Assembly: GCA_018606805.1 (NCBI GenBank)
Contig: JAGYWI010000004.1
Coordinates: forward strand, 88,509 to 152,508
DNA from: Candidatus Magnetomicrobium cryptolimnococcus
Lineage (GTDB): Bacteria; Nitrospirota; Thermodesulfovibrionia; Thermodesulfovibrionales; Magnetobacteriaceae
Reading direction: 5' to 3'
DNA: 64,000 bases
Below the pieces are notes generated by a model. The model was not told where the DNA came from, made no database searches, and saw only the letters and a program-made list of their open reading frames with translations. Below, piece by piece: positions 43,517 through 52,109 of this stretch. The translations under genes were made by a program, and so were the position numbers. The first letter of the stretch is position 1; each line of letters begins with the position of its first letter.

Positions 43517-45502
43517 TCAACCCTTATTAGCAGCCATTTCCTTATCAAGTTTACGTCTATCCTCCATAGACATAAGCACCCTCTCAGCTCCAAACTTACC
43601 GGGTTCGTATTTTTTAAGCTTAAGGGCATCTCTCTTAGCATCTATCTTTTCAAGGGCAAACCGTAATATCTCTTGTGGCTCGGATATAAAATCAAGGCGT
43701 CCACCAAGCCGCTCTACCCACACATTGTGCTTAATATCCTGCACAACGGAGCTTGCAGCCATCGGGCTTTCCGAACCAAACACTACGTGCATACCAGAAG
43801 CTACAAAATAGCAGCCAATGGCAAGCGCCTTTTCACTCATCCACTCCGGCGCTATTCCAATGCCAGGCAGCATGCTTATATCATCACCAAGACCGCCAGC
43901 TTCAACCATAGCAGTGGTTATAGTTAAAATCCTTGAGCAATCAACGCAAGAGCCTAAATGCAGTATCGGCGGTATACCGATAGCCTCACAGACCTCACGA
44001 AGTCCCGGACCTGCCTTTTCAAGCGCCACCTCCGGAAGCATAAAGCCTGCCTTGGCACAAGCAGCAGCCCCACAGCCGGTTGACACAACAAGCACATCGT
44101 TTTTAATAAATTCCATCGCTAAAAAGTCATGGAAACTATCCTGTGTCGTCCGTGGATTATTACAACCAACAATGCCGGCGACCCCTCTTATTCTGCCTGC
44201 CATGATGGCATCATTTAGGGGTCTAAACGAGCCACGATAGCTCCCACCTTGCATGTACTCAACGTATTCGTGTGAAAAACCGGCAATAACTGGGGCAGTT
44301 TCAGTAACCCTGCTACCTTCAGCCGTTCTATTTGGATAGTTATCAGCTGCTACCCTAATTATCTGCCTTGCAATCTCCTTAGCCCTGTGCTCATCATACT
44401 GTATATGTACAGCATCTATCATCTTTCCCTTATGGGAAGTCGTTATTATCTTTGTATGGAATTTTTTAGCCGCTTGACCAATAGCAGGCATTATGCACTG
44501 TACATCAACAACAACCGCCTCGGCTAAGCCAGTCATAACAGCCAACTCTTGATTTAAAAAGCCACCAGCCGTTGGAATCCCATGACGCATCAAGACTTCA
44601 TTAGCCGTACAGCACATACCAACAAGGTTAACACCCGTTGCCCCCTTTGACTTAGCATAAGCGATAATCTCCGGCTCTGTGCTAACATCCACAATCATCT
44701 CAGCAAGCGTTGGTTCGTGGCCATGCAGCACTATATTAACCTCATCCGCCTTCATAACGCCAAGACTTGCTATTGAGCGCTTAGGTGTGGGCGTACCAAA
44801 GAGCATATCGGTTATATCAGTACTAAACATACTGCCGCCCCAGCCATCGGCTAGGGAACACTTAAGGGCAGCCATCATGAGGTTTTCCGGGTCTTGGTCA
44901 ACCCCCATATGTGTACGGTGCATAGCCTCCGTTACCTCTCTATCAATCCCTCTAGGCACAAGCCCCCATTTACGCCAAAGTTCCTGTCGCTTTTTGGGTG
45001 CACGAGATACGTACGATACCTCCCCTTTTTGCTGGCCAAAATTAGCAATTATCTTTTCAGCCACTTCCTTACCAAGGGTTGCCATATCCTTCCCATCTAT
45101 TGAAATCCCAAGGTAACCAGCCACCTTACGCAACTTAGTAACATCTTGTATCTTCATATCAGGGGCATCACCAGTGCACGCCTCAAGTAAGGTAAAGGCC
45201 ATATCCCTTGCGTGATCACTATGAGCGGCAGTGCCTGCTGCAACCATCCTTAAGAAATTTCTAGCAGCTATCACTGGCAAGGTTGCTCCACAAACGCCAG
45301 CAGCCTTTTCCTCAGCATCAGCACCTACCAATCGGCACGGTCCCATAAAACAAATCTTACAACAAGCCCCTGTATGCCCAATAGGACAGGGCTTTAGTTT
45401 TTCTGCCCTATCAAAGGCATTAGATACGCCGTGGTTGTGCGCCCACTCGATTATCTCCTCTGCTACTTTATCGGCACTTTTTACATTTTTTAATTGATCC
45501 AT
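43517..45502 (-). CDS. cooS: Anaerobic CO dehydrogenase catalytic subunit
   Basis: The 661-residue Ni-Fe enzyme interconverts CO and CO2. The D/B-cluster cysteines are in CPIGHTGACCKICFMGPC. C-cluster ligands can be followed: His in LHGHEPTLAEM, Cys in LVGMCCTANEVLMRHG, Cys in VQCIMPAIG, then VGCNNPR, GCGAAACAKAG and GSCVDCSRI. Length matches the bacterial type that pairs with AcsB (the alpha2-beta2 CODH/ACS), not the archaeal cdhA form. It is downstream of acsB by 70 bases. The Ni-insertion ATPase CooC/AcsF is not in the window. Confidence 0.97.
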   Translation of the reverse strand: MDQLKNVKSADKVAEEIIEWAHNHGVSNAFDRAEKLKPCPIGHTGACCKICFMGPCRLVGADAEEKAAGVCGATLPVIAARNFLRMVAAGTAAHSDHARDMAFTLLEACTGDAPDMKIQDVTKLRKVAGYLGISIDGKDMATLGKEVAEKIIANFGQQKGEVSYVSRAPKKRQELWRKWGLVPRGIDREVTEAMHRTHMGVDQDPENLMMAALKCSLADGWGGSMFSTDITDMLFGTPTPKRSIASLGVMKADEVNIVLHGHEPTLAEMIVDVSTEPEIIAYAKSKGATGVNLVGMCCTANEVLMRHGIPTAGGFLNQELAVMTGLAEAVVVDVQCIMPAIGQAAKKFHTKIITTSHKGKMIDAVHIQYDEHRAKEIARQIIRVAADNYPNRTAEGSRVTETAPVIAGFSHEYVEYMQGGSYRGSFRPLNDAIMAGRIRGVAGIVGCNNPRTTQDSFHDFLAMEFIKNDVLVVSTGCGAAACAKAGFMLPEVALEKAGPGLREVCEAIGIPPILHLGSCVDCSRILTITTAMVEAGGLGDDISMLPGIGIAPEWMSEKALAIGCYFVASGMHVVFGSESPMAASSVVQDIKHNVWVERLGGRLDFISEPQEILRFALEKIDAKRDALKLKKYEPGKFGAERVLMSMEDRRKLDKEMAANKG

Positions 45503-45572
45503 GCTTTACTCCTATTGTGTGAAAAAAAGGATTATTATGTAATATCCATGATTATTAAGTCCATTACAAAAA

Positions 45573-47771
45573 CTAAAACATAGAGGCCATCTCTAAAGCC
45601 GGATGCCCATTCGCGGTTAAATACTCAGTTAGTTTTTCCGCATCTTCACAAATACTCTCATCTGCTATTTTATCAAATAAATCAGGTACACCTTCCTCAG
45701 CCGCCCTATGAATAAAAGCCTCTTTTACTCTCTCTTTAAGGGACTTGGTCATCCAAACAATTCTTTTAATACCACCATCACCGTAGAGAAATTTTCTACT
45801 TGTTATAAAGTTAACCCCTATACCCATAAATCCGGGCGTTTGCACGCCTCCACCAACCGTCCCGGCAAGGGTTGAAAACTTCATACCAATAGGAGTCATC
45901 CCCTGATGTCCCCTCTGCACTATCATAACGCCATTAACCTCCGGCACCACCGCTATAATACATTCAAAACAGCCACAAGAGGTCATTGGATTTTCCATTA
46001 TAGTGTAAGCATTCATTGTCTCAAGGACTCCACCAGTTGAGGCCTTTATATAGGCATCAACGCCGCTCCACCTGCCATAAAGGGTATCAAGTGTATCGCC
46101 CTTTCTTATAGGCTGATTACCACCAGACGGGTCAATGCCAAAGGCTGCCTTACAGTCAAGCCAGTTATAAGCGCCACAAAGCCCAAGGCGCTCTGGCGTT
46201 ATAACGCACGTGTGTGTTGGTGCAAAGGACTGACACAATAGACAGGAATAAAATGTATCCACGTTTTCATCAGTCATGGAGCCTAAACGCTCATCCCTTT
46301 CTTTCCATACGTGGCGCGCCATATCCCGATGTTTAAGCACATCCGCCTCATCTACAAAGAGCGTTATTTGCACCTTATCAACAATGGTCTTAAAGCGCTT
46401 ATGGGTCATGGTGTTGTGTATTTTAGCTATATCAGTAAGACTAAACCCTTCGGTCTTGGCTGCCTTACTGATTCGTATCCAGTTAACGTCCCTTTGGCCC
46501 ATATGCCAAATGCCCTGCCCTTCATTTATATTATGGTGCAGCTTCCTCTCCATTATCGGCTCATAATCTGGAAGCATCTCCCTGCCTGCCACCTCTACAA
46601 GTATCCCAAGGGGCATAGCACCACCTTTTTCATACTTTTCCTGCCAACCATCACCGACAACCGTAATCTTACCATCTTCCACTTCATCAAGCTCTCTAAT
46701 GTGTAAAAACTCAAAAGCAGGCGTGGCCGGTCCACCAAACTCTATAAAGGTATCCTCCCTGCGTATCCTCTCACCTTCAAATGCCGGTCCGTATGCTATC
46801 GGTATTGCCGGCTTTTCAGAAACAACCTTAAGCCCCCTCACTTCTATAGCCTTACCAACTAATTTATTGTGGTCAAACTCTTTATCAACCTCTTCATACG
46901 TAGTAACCCCGGTTGGGTGTATTACAGGTACATCCGTATCACAAATGGCCGGGAAACCCATATTAATAGCACCAGCTCCAGTAGCCCACTTAATATCGTC
47001 AAGCGGACCAAGTGGAAGGGCAAAGGCAAACACCCTGTCTTTTGTGTACCTAAGACAGCCGGCATACTCACCAGCCTTCATACCGCCATAAATGAGCGAT
47101 GCCCTTATAGACCAGTCAAGGGCGTAAAGTGTGTGCTCCGTTTTAGTGCCAAGTGGCACTATATACGTATCCCAGCCAAGTTCAACACCTTTTCTTTGAA
47201 GCTGCCGCGTGATAGTCTCACCGTTTGACATACCGGATAAAAATACTAAAATATTTTTCTCCTGAAGCTCACGCACTATTTTAACGGCCGTATCATCATC
47301 CGGGGCTGCCCCTATAATAGCAGCAAAGCCCGGCATTCTACCATCTACCAGTTGAATACCAAGGTTTCTTTGAATCGTATCAGTTATAAAACCATTATAA
47401 ACCAAACCAGTTACCGGGTCCTTTTCTGGCTCAAGCCCTTCAATATAGCGTAAGGCCAGCCATATTTCTTCTGCCCACAGCGTAGCCATACCAGAGTCTA
47501 GCGCTTCACCCAAGTAGGGTCTCCACTGATTAGCATCCGGCTCCGGGTGCAGCATCTTCCTTGTCATCTCCAAGGCTTCCCTTACGTCCTTTAACGTCTT
47601 CACTTCAAACTTCGTCATAGCGTATATCATCGGGAGAAAATATATGGTATCTGGAAACTCCACCGGATAGTCTTCACCCTTTTCAGCTACGACCTTCTGG
47701 AAGAGTTGGTCAGCATTTGTAAAAACCTCTTTTGCCCCTCTTATGGCTGCTGACGCAATTATCTTGGACAT
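45573..47771 (-). CDS. acsB: Acetyl-CoA synthase (bacterial AcsB)
   Basis: The 732-residue protein is the full-length bacterial acetyl-CoA synthase, which joins a methyl group, CO and CoA at the A-cluster. The 4Fe-4S ligands are visible in CLLCQSFAPTHTC and GLCGAYNWLDCKA, and the nickel-binding Cys-Gly-Cys in PMTSCGCFECI. The N-terminal third, which contacts CooS and channels CO, is present, unlike in archaeal CdhC. The upstream gene is acsC, and cooS follows. A 130-base AT-rich gap separates it from acsC and may contain an internal promoter. Confidence 0.97.
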   Translation of the reverse strand: MSKIIASAAIRGAKEVFTNADQLFQKVVAEKGEDYPVEFPDTIYFLPMIYAMTKFEVKTLKDVREALEMTRKMLHPEPDANQWRPYLGEALDSGMATLWAEEIWLALRYIEGLEPEKDPVTGLVYNGFITDTIQRNLGIQLVDGRMPGFAAIIGAAPDDDTAVKIVRELQEKNILVFLSGMSNGETITRQLQRKGVELGWDTYIVPLGTKTEHTLYALDWSIRASLIYGGMKAGEYAGCLRYTKDRVFAFALPLGPLDDIKWATGAGAINMGFPAICDTDVPVIHPTGVTTYEEVDKEFDHNKLVGKAIEVRGLKVVSEKPAIPIAYGPAFEGERIRREDTFIEFGGPATPAFEFLHIRELDEVEDGKITVVGDGWQEKYEKGGAMPLGILVEVAGREMLPDYEPIMERKLHHNINEGQGIWHMGQRDVNWIRISKAAKTEGFSLTDIAKIHNTMTHKRFKTIVDKVQITLFVDEADVLKHRDMARHVWKERDERLGSMTDENVDTFYSCLLCQSFAPTHTCVITPERLGLCGAYNWLDCKAAFGIDPSGGNQPIRKGDTLDTLYGRWSGVDAYIKASTGGVLETMNAYTIMENPMTSCGCFECIIAVVPEVNGVMIVQRGHQGMTPIGMKFSTLAGTVGGGVQTPGFMGIGVNFITSRKFLYGDGGIKRIVWMTKSLKERVKEAFIHRAAEEGVPDLFDKIADESICEDAEKLTEYLTANGHPALEMASMF

Positions 47772-47900
47772 TACTACCTCCTTAAAGTCATAAACCTTTG
47801 CAATTTGGACTAAATTTGTCCTGTATTATTAAATATCACATTATTGTCATTAAAAAGTCAAATAGTATAGTTGCGTTAATTTATAAAAAATTTTTATATA

Positions 47901-49238
47901 TTATAACGATTTTAAATATGCTGGAATCTGATTAGCCTCTCGAGGTCCAACGATTATCTTCCACCCTTCAAGTTTTTCCTCTAAAGCCCCACTCAATATA
48001 GCAACATAGCCGGGAATAATCAGTTCCTTCTTACCAATCTTACTCTCAACACCACTTTCTTTAATAAAATTAGCAATCTTACCAGCCGTAAACTTACCAG
48101 CCGCCCATGCCGTAAGCACCGAAAGCCCCTCACAATCCATAATAGCAAGCCACGTCGGCACCTTGCTGTTTTCTATCTCACCGGCTACTATAAAATAGGT
48201 AAGTGAGAAGTTCGTCGTTACTATCAATGGGGAATCCTGCGTAGGAGTGCCTATTTCATAGACATTTTGCTGTACCTGCATAGGCACCTGCGGGTCAGTG
48301 TATATGTTTTGCCTAAAGGTAAACATAACAAGGTTCTTCCATTTATCAACACTTGATAGCACTACTATTGAAGAATACTTACTAATACCAAGCCCTGCCA
48401 ACATTGTCTCAAGGTACTCGTTATCACGCATTACAAAATTAATCACCGGATACCCAACACTCTTATTACCCTTCTTAATGGCAGCCCTTCTTATATAGGT
48501 GTTGTGCTCAATTATCTCTTTACCCTTTCTAGCGCCTGAGTCCATAACTAAATCCTCAACGCCAAACCCCTTAGCCTTCTCAGTTAAATCTGAAAGCTCA
48601 TCAAGCCCATTAGCCTTAATGCCCAAGGAAGCCCCAGCATCTTTTGCTAAAGCAGCCATAGCCTCCATATTAGAAGCAGTAGCACCATAAAGGAGGGACC
48701 CCTTACCTTTAAAATGCGCAATAGCCGCCTTTGCTGAATCTACATTTTCAGAGCACACAATAACAGGCACCGCTGGTGCCTTTGCAGCTACCACTTTTGC
48801 AAGCCCCTCAAACCGTCCAGCATCATTGGATTCATTCATTATGGTAATGGCATCTACCTTTAAATGCTGCCCAACCCTATCTATCTCAGAATGTAAGACA
48901 TCATCTATTTTTTTTGCAATAGCCGCCTCATCCTCTGTATCTTTAATAGCCACACTCAACACACAGGGATTTACAAACTTCTTATCATGCCTAAATAAAA
49001 CGGTCTCTTCACCCATACTTACAGCACTGTCGCCACTTCCAAGCTTTATCGGCCGTATCGGTGGCGCTGAGGCTTCACCCAACTGCTTCTTAGCATCCTC
49101 AGATATATCCGGACACTTTTCTACGGACACTTTTCTTTGTGCTAGCTGCATAGAAAAAGCCAAACACGTGGGAAATCCACATTTCTTACAATTAGTCTTT
49201 GGTAAAAGCTTAAATATCTGAACACCCGTTAAAGCCAT
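47901..49238 (-). CDS. acsC: Corrinoid iron-sulfur protein large subunit
   Basis: The 445-residue gamma subunit of the corrinoid Fe-S protein carries the methyl group from methyl-tetrahydrofolate to acetyl-CoA synthase. An N-terminal 4Fe-4S motif PKTNCKKCGFPTCLAF with a fourth Cys in EKCPDI is used for reductive activation. A TIM barrel follows, then the C-terminal domain that holds cobalamin base-off (LSVLTAWAAGKFTAGKI and the terminal region IIPGYVAILSGALEEKLEGWKIIVGPREA). It follows acsD by 50 bases. Confidence 0.96.
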   Translation of the reverse strand: MALTGVQIFKLLPKTNCKKCGFPTCLAFSMQLAQRKVSVEKCPDISEDAKKQLGEASAPPIRPIKLGSGDSAVSMGEETVLFRHDKKFVNPCVLSVAIKDTEDEAAIAKKIDDVLHSEIDRVGQHLKVDAITIMNESNDAGRFEGLAKVVAAKAPAVPVIVCSENVDSAKAAIAHFKGKGSLLYGATASNMEAMAALAKDAGASLGIKANGLDELSDLTEKAKGFGVEDLVMDSGARKGKEIIEHNTYIRRAAIKKGNKSVGYPVINFVMRDNEYLETMLAGLGISKYSSIVVLSSVDKWKNLVMFTFRQNIYTDPQVPMQVQQNVYEIGTPTQDSPLIVTTNFSLTYFIVAGEIENSKVPTWLAIMDCEGLSVLTAWAAGKFTAGKIANFIKESGVESKIGKKELIIPGYVAILSGALEEKLEGWKIIVGPREANQIPAYLKSL

Positions 49239-49288
49239 TTTATATCCTCCAATCTACCCTTTATAACTTAAATATTTAAAGAAAAATA

Positions 49289-50230
49289 TTACATCATCTC
49301 ATCTAAAAAGGCATTCACAGCTTTAACAGCCTCCGGGTGCCTCATAATAAGCAGCCCTGCCCCTGCCATAGTCAAAGCACATGCCGTCTGAGCCTCCCAA
49401 GCTATACCCCTTGGGGTCAAAGCACCCCAGTGCGGCAAAATATCCTCACTCGCCTGTACTTCCTTAATCTTCCAAACGTACATACCGACATCACCCACTA
49501 TAGGCTGCTGCATTGTAGTATCATTTTGCATAAGTGCCGCAAGTCTTATCCGCTCCATAACCGTATACGTATACTCTATACCGTAGCCAAGCGCTGAACA
49601 CATAGGGTCTATTATTATTTTTTCCTTATCAAATCCCATCTGTGTTAGCATTATGTTTAGCTGCTTGGAAAGATTAATATCAAGCTCGGACATGGCTATA
49701 AGTTTGTGTTTGTTTGCCATAGCGGCTGCCGCTATTGTCTTATAATTGTCCTCTTGGGCCTTACCAATTATACACGGGTTATCCTTTGCAACCTCGGAAA
49801 CCTTAACAAGCACCTCGGCGTCCTTTTCCACATTGTTACTTCCAAGAATAATCAACGGCACATCTATGTTATCAAGGACAGCCTTTACAGTTTTGGCAGC
49901 ATCATCGGCTGAGCGATTACCACTGTCTGGATGCGTACCCTGAAGCCTCAAGGCAATAGCCTCCGCCTTTAACTCATCTTGAACATATTTAGCCCACTTA
50001 ACAGTGTCATCTCCAACAGCTGCATACACTTGCCTAAGCTGTTCAGGCCACTCACTTGGTGCTATATCTTGTATCTCATAAGCAATAACAGGCTTATTTA
50101 CAAACTCCCCTTCAAAAGAGTGAAAGGGCAGGACATTTTCCCCGCCAAAGGTTACCGCCTTAGCCCCCTTTGATATTGTTACCGTGTACACTTTGCCATT
50201 ATACACTTCTTTTGGTGGTGTGAAAGACAT
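49289..50230 (-). CDS. acsD: Corrinoid iron-sulfur protein small subunit
   Basis: A 313-residue TIM-barrel protein of the AcsD/CdhD type: FTPPKEVYNGKVYTVTISKGAKAVTFGGENVLPFHSFEG start, ALRLQGTHPDSGNRSADDAAK, and DPMCSALGYGIEYTYTVMERIRLAAL. It forms a heterodimer with AcsC and helps hold cobalamin. It begins 23 bases after acsE, in the same operon. Confidence 0.96.
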   Translation of the reverse strand: MSFTPPKEVYNGKVYTVTISKGAKAVTFGGENVLPFHSFEGEFVNKPVIAYEIQDIAPSEWPEQLRQVYAAVGDDTVKWAKYVQDELKAEAIALRLQGTHPDSGNRSADDAAKTVKAVLDNIDVPLIILGSNNVEKDAEVLVKVSEVAKDNPCIIGKAQEDNYKTIAAAAMANKHKLIAMSELDINLSKQLNIMLTQMGFDKEKIIIDPMCSALGYGIEYTYTVMERIRLAALMQNDTTMQQPIVGDVGMYVWKIKEVQASEDILPHWGALTPRGIAWEAQTACALTMAGAGLLIMRHPEAVKAVNAFLDEMM

Positions 50231-50253
50231 TTACCCCTCCATATTCTATTTAT

Positions 50254-51033
50254 TTACATTTCCAGATATGAATGTGCATACAGAGTTTTACCTAAAAATA
50301 TATCTATAGTTTTAACCGTAGTAACGATTTCTTCCGCATCTGCTATAGCAGCGCTTAACCCCTCATATGATAAGAGCGAAAGGTAGTGAGCATTTAATAT
50401 TGGTCTCATTTGCTTTGGACAACCATTTGAAATATTACTTAAACCAACAACAGTCTTCATCGGTGGATCATTTAGGTCTTGGAACATGCGTATAGTTTGT
50501 ATAACCTTTAAAGCTTGATCCTGAGTAGTAGCTACCTGTAGCACGAGAGGGTCAAGATAAATGTTTTCCATAGGAATGCCAACCTCGCCAGCCCTTGCCA
50601 TAAGCTCGGCAGCAATAGCCGACCGCTCCTCAGCATCTGCCGGTAACCCCCCTTTACCAACCGTCAAAGCTATAATATCACAGCCATACTTAGCAGCCAA
50701 GTCCATTATGGGCCAGCGCTCCGGGTCATTTGACGTTGAATTAATGAGTGCCCTACCCCACTCATTGTTGTGCACCTTAAGCCCCATCTCTAATGCGTCA
50801 TAATTTGTCGTATCAAGACACACCGGCGCTTGCACAACTTCTTGTATAGTGGTAACCATCCACTCCATAAGGTCTTCCTGTCCCTCGGCCGGTCCTATGT
50901 TTGCATCTATCATCCGAGCACCGTGCTCGTACTGCTTTTTAGCAATTTCTTGTATCGGCCCCTTATCACGCTTTGCCATTGCTTCTCTCACTCTTTTGGC
51001 TATAATACTTAACTTTTCGCCTATAATAAGCAT
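50254..51033 (-). CDS. acsE: Methyltetrahydrofolate:corrinoid Fe-S protein methyltransferase
   Basis: A 259-residue pterin-binding TIM barrel that transfers the methyl group of methyl-tetrahydrofolate to Co(I) of AcsCD. Family segments are MLIIGEKLSIIAKRVREAM, the pterin-binding IDANIGPAEGQEDLMEW, LDTTNYDALEMGLKVH, and GLSNISNGCPKQMRP with the conserved Asn. The upstream in-frame TTG would add 15 residues, but ATG 51033 has AAAGGAGAT at the right distance and matches the length of known AcsE. It is the first gene of the ten-gene minus-strand operon ending at 37748. Confidence 0.95.
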   Translation of the reverse strand: MLIIGEKLSIIAKRVREAMAKRDKGPIQEIAKKQYEHGARMIDANIGPAEGQEDLMEWMVTTIQEVVQAPVCLDTTNYDALEMGLKVHNNEWGRALINSTSNDPERWPIMDLAAKYGCDIIALTVGKGGLPADAEERSAIAAELMARAGEVGIPMENIYLDPLVLQVATTQDQALKVIQTIRMFQDLNDPPMKTVVGLSNISNGCPKQMRPILNAHYLSLLSYEGLSAAIADAEEIVTTVKTIDIFLGKTLYAHSYLEM

Positions 51034-51344
51034 GTATAAATCTCCTTTGATGGTTTTTTTAGTGAGTTTAACCAGCATAACATAAACATATTAACATCGT
51101 AAACACATTATACTCTTTACCTATAAATTATTTTAGTGCCCTATGTTACAAAATTGAATAAATTTTAAAAATAAGGAAAGATGCAATACTCTAACTTAAA
51201 TTTCCTTTCTAAGACAAAAACCTTGCCTAAACAAAAACTTTATTGGATAACAATGATCTTAATCATTTATTTATTAAAAATCGAGCGTTATAATCCTAAC
51301 AATATCCTAAGTATTGTTGTATTGTTAAAAAAGCTCTATTAATG

Positions 51345-51366
51345 AAGGAGGTATAAACATATGTAA
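51345..51366 (+). promoter_or_regulatory. Strong ribosome-binding site followed by an ATG-TAA start-stop
   Basis: AAGGAGGT (51345-51352) stands nine bases before ATG TAA (51361-51366), so a ribosome binding there would start and stop at once. The real downstream gene (51444) has its own AGGAGGG. A TATAAT at 51289-51294 could be the -10 of the promoter. The rest of the 410-base space between acsE and this gene holds nothing else I can name. Confidence 0.4.
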
Positions 51367-51443
51367 GATTTAATGCAGTGAGTAGATTACTCTTTATTAT
51401 ATGTCTAAAACAAAGTGATAAAATTTTAGGAGGGAAAAGTATT

Positions 51444-51851
51444 ATGAAGAAATTTATATCGTTATTTGTGATGATGACTGTAATGCTAATGGCATATTCT
51501 GCATTTGCAGGGGAGTTTGCAGACCTTCAAAAGAAGATAACTGAAACGAGAGAAGCCCTTGTAACTATGGTAAATGACAAAGCAAAACGTGGTGAAGAGC
51601 AACAAAAAATGTTAAAAACAACGACAGAGGCAGTAAATACAGCCCTTGCCGGTATGAAAGCCCCAGCTGGTAAAGATGCACAGTTTAAAGAACTAACCGA
51701 TACATGGAATGCTTTTACAAAGACTCGTGATGAGGAACTAGTACCAGCGCTTTTAGCAGGAAAAGATGATGATGCTAAGAAACTGGCTACAGGTATACAA
51801 AAAGAAAGATTTGAAAAGCTAGTTAGCCTTTGTGGTGAACTTGATAAATAA
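51444..51851 (+). CDS. Small exported helical protein
   Basis: A 135-residue protein, from ATG 51444 with AGGAGGG upstream. The start MKKFISLFVMMTVMLMAYSAFAG is a clear Sec signal peptide, cut after AFA. The mature part is about 112 residues, highly charged and almost entirely helical, with a pattern like the four-helix bundle of chemoreceptor sensor domains (EFADLQKKITETREALVTMV...FKELTDTWNAFTKTRDEELVPALLAGK). It has no membrane anchor, heme motif or cysteine pair. Function unknown; a periplasmic ligand-binding or sensor-like protein is plausible. Confidence 0.7.
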   Translation: MKKFISLFVMMTVMLMAYSAFAGEFADLQKKITETREALVTMVNDKAKRGEEQQKMLKTTTEAVNTALAGMKAPAGKDAQFKELTDTWNAFTKTRDEELVPALLAGKDDDAKKLATGIQKERFEKLVSLCGELDK

Positions 51852-51869
51852 GCACCAAGACTTGCCCCC

Positions 51870-51910
51870 TAGGTTCGCCCCTACAAATTCATGCGTGTAG
51901 GGGCAACCTA
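51870..51910 (+). terminator. Long hairpin after the exported helical protein
   Basis: TAGGTTCGCCCCTACA (51870-51885) and TGTAGGGGCAACCTA (51896-51910) form a long stem with one mismatch region around a ten-base loop. It lacks a U-run. It lies 20 bases past the stop and probably ends or stabilises that transcript. Confidence 0.55.
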
Positions 51911-51973
51911 TGTGCTCATTATTATTAAAAATAAACAAGCAATTAAGCATAACCAACAGATGAGCACGTAAGG

Positions 51974-52048
51974 GGTCACGGGGTCATTTCGAGCCAGGGA
52001 GGTGTGCTGCCGCACCCTTTTGTCAAAAAAGGGTTTTCCCCCGCTCTT
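51974..52048 (+). repeat. Dispersed repeat module (second copy)
   Basis: A partial GGGGTCATTTCGAG (51979-51992, a worn copy of the GTCATTGCGAG core) runs into CAGGGAGGTGTGCTGCCGCAC, then AAGGGTTTTCCCCCGCTCTT. The second part is nearly identical to 37685-37740. Confidence 0.75.
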
Positions 52049-52109
52049 GTCTTTCCTTAACTTAATAGCATTGGAACAGAGTCCTACCCCTTTTCTTTTA
52101 ATTATCTTT

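Noticed and set aside
43818..45116. Long open frames on the plus strand opposite cooS and acsB
   Set aside because: They lie entirely within strongly conserved genes on the other strand and resemble no protein family; they are antisense shadows.
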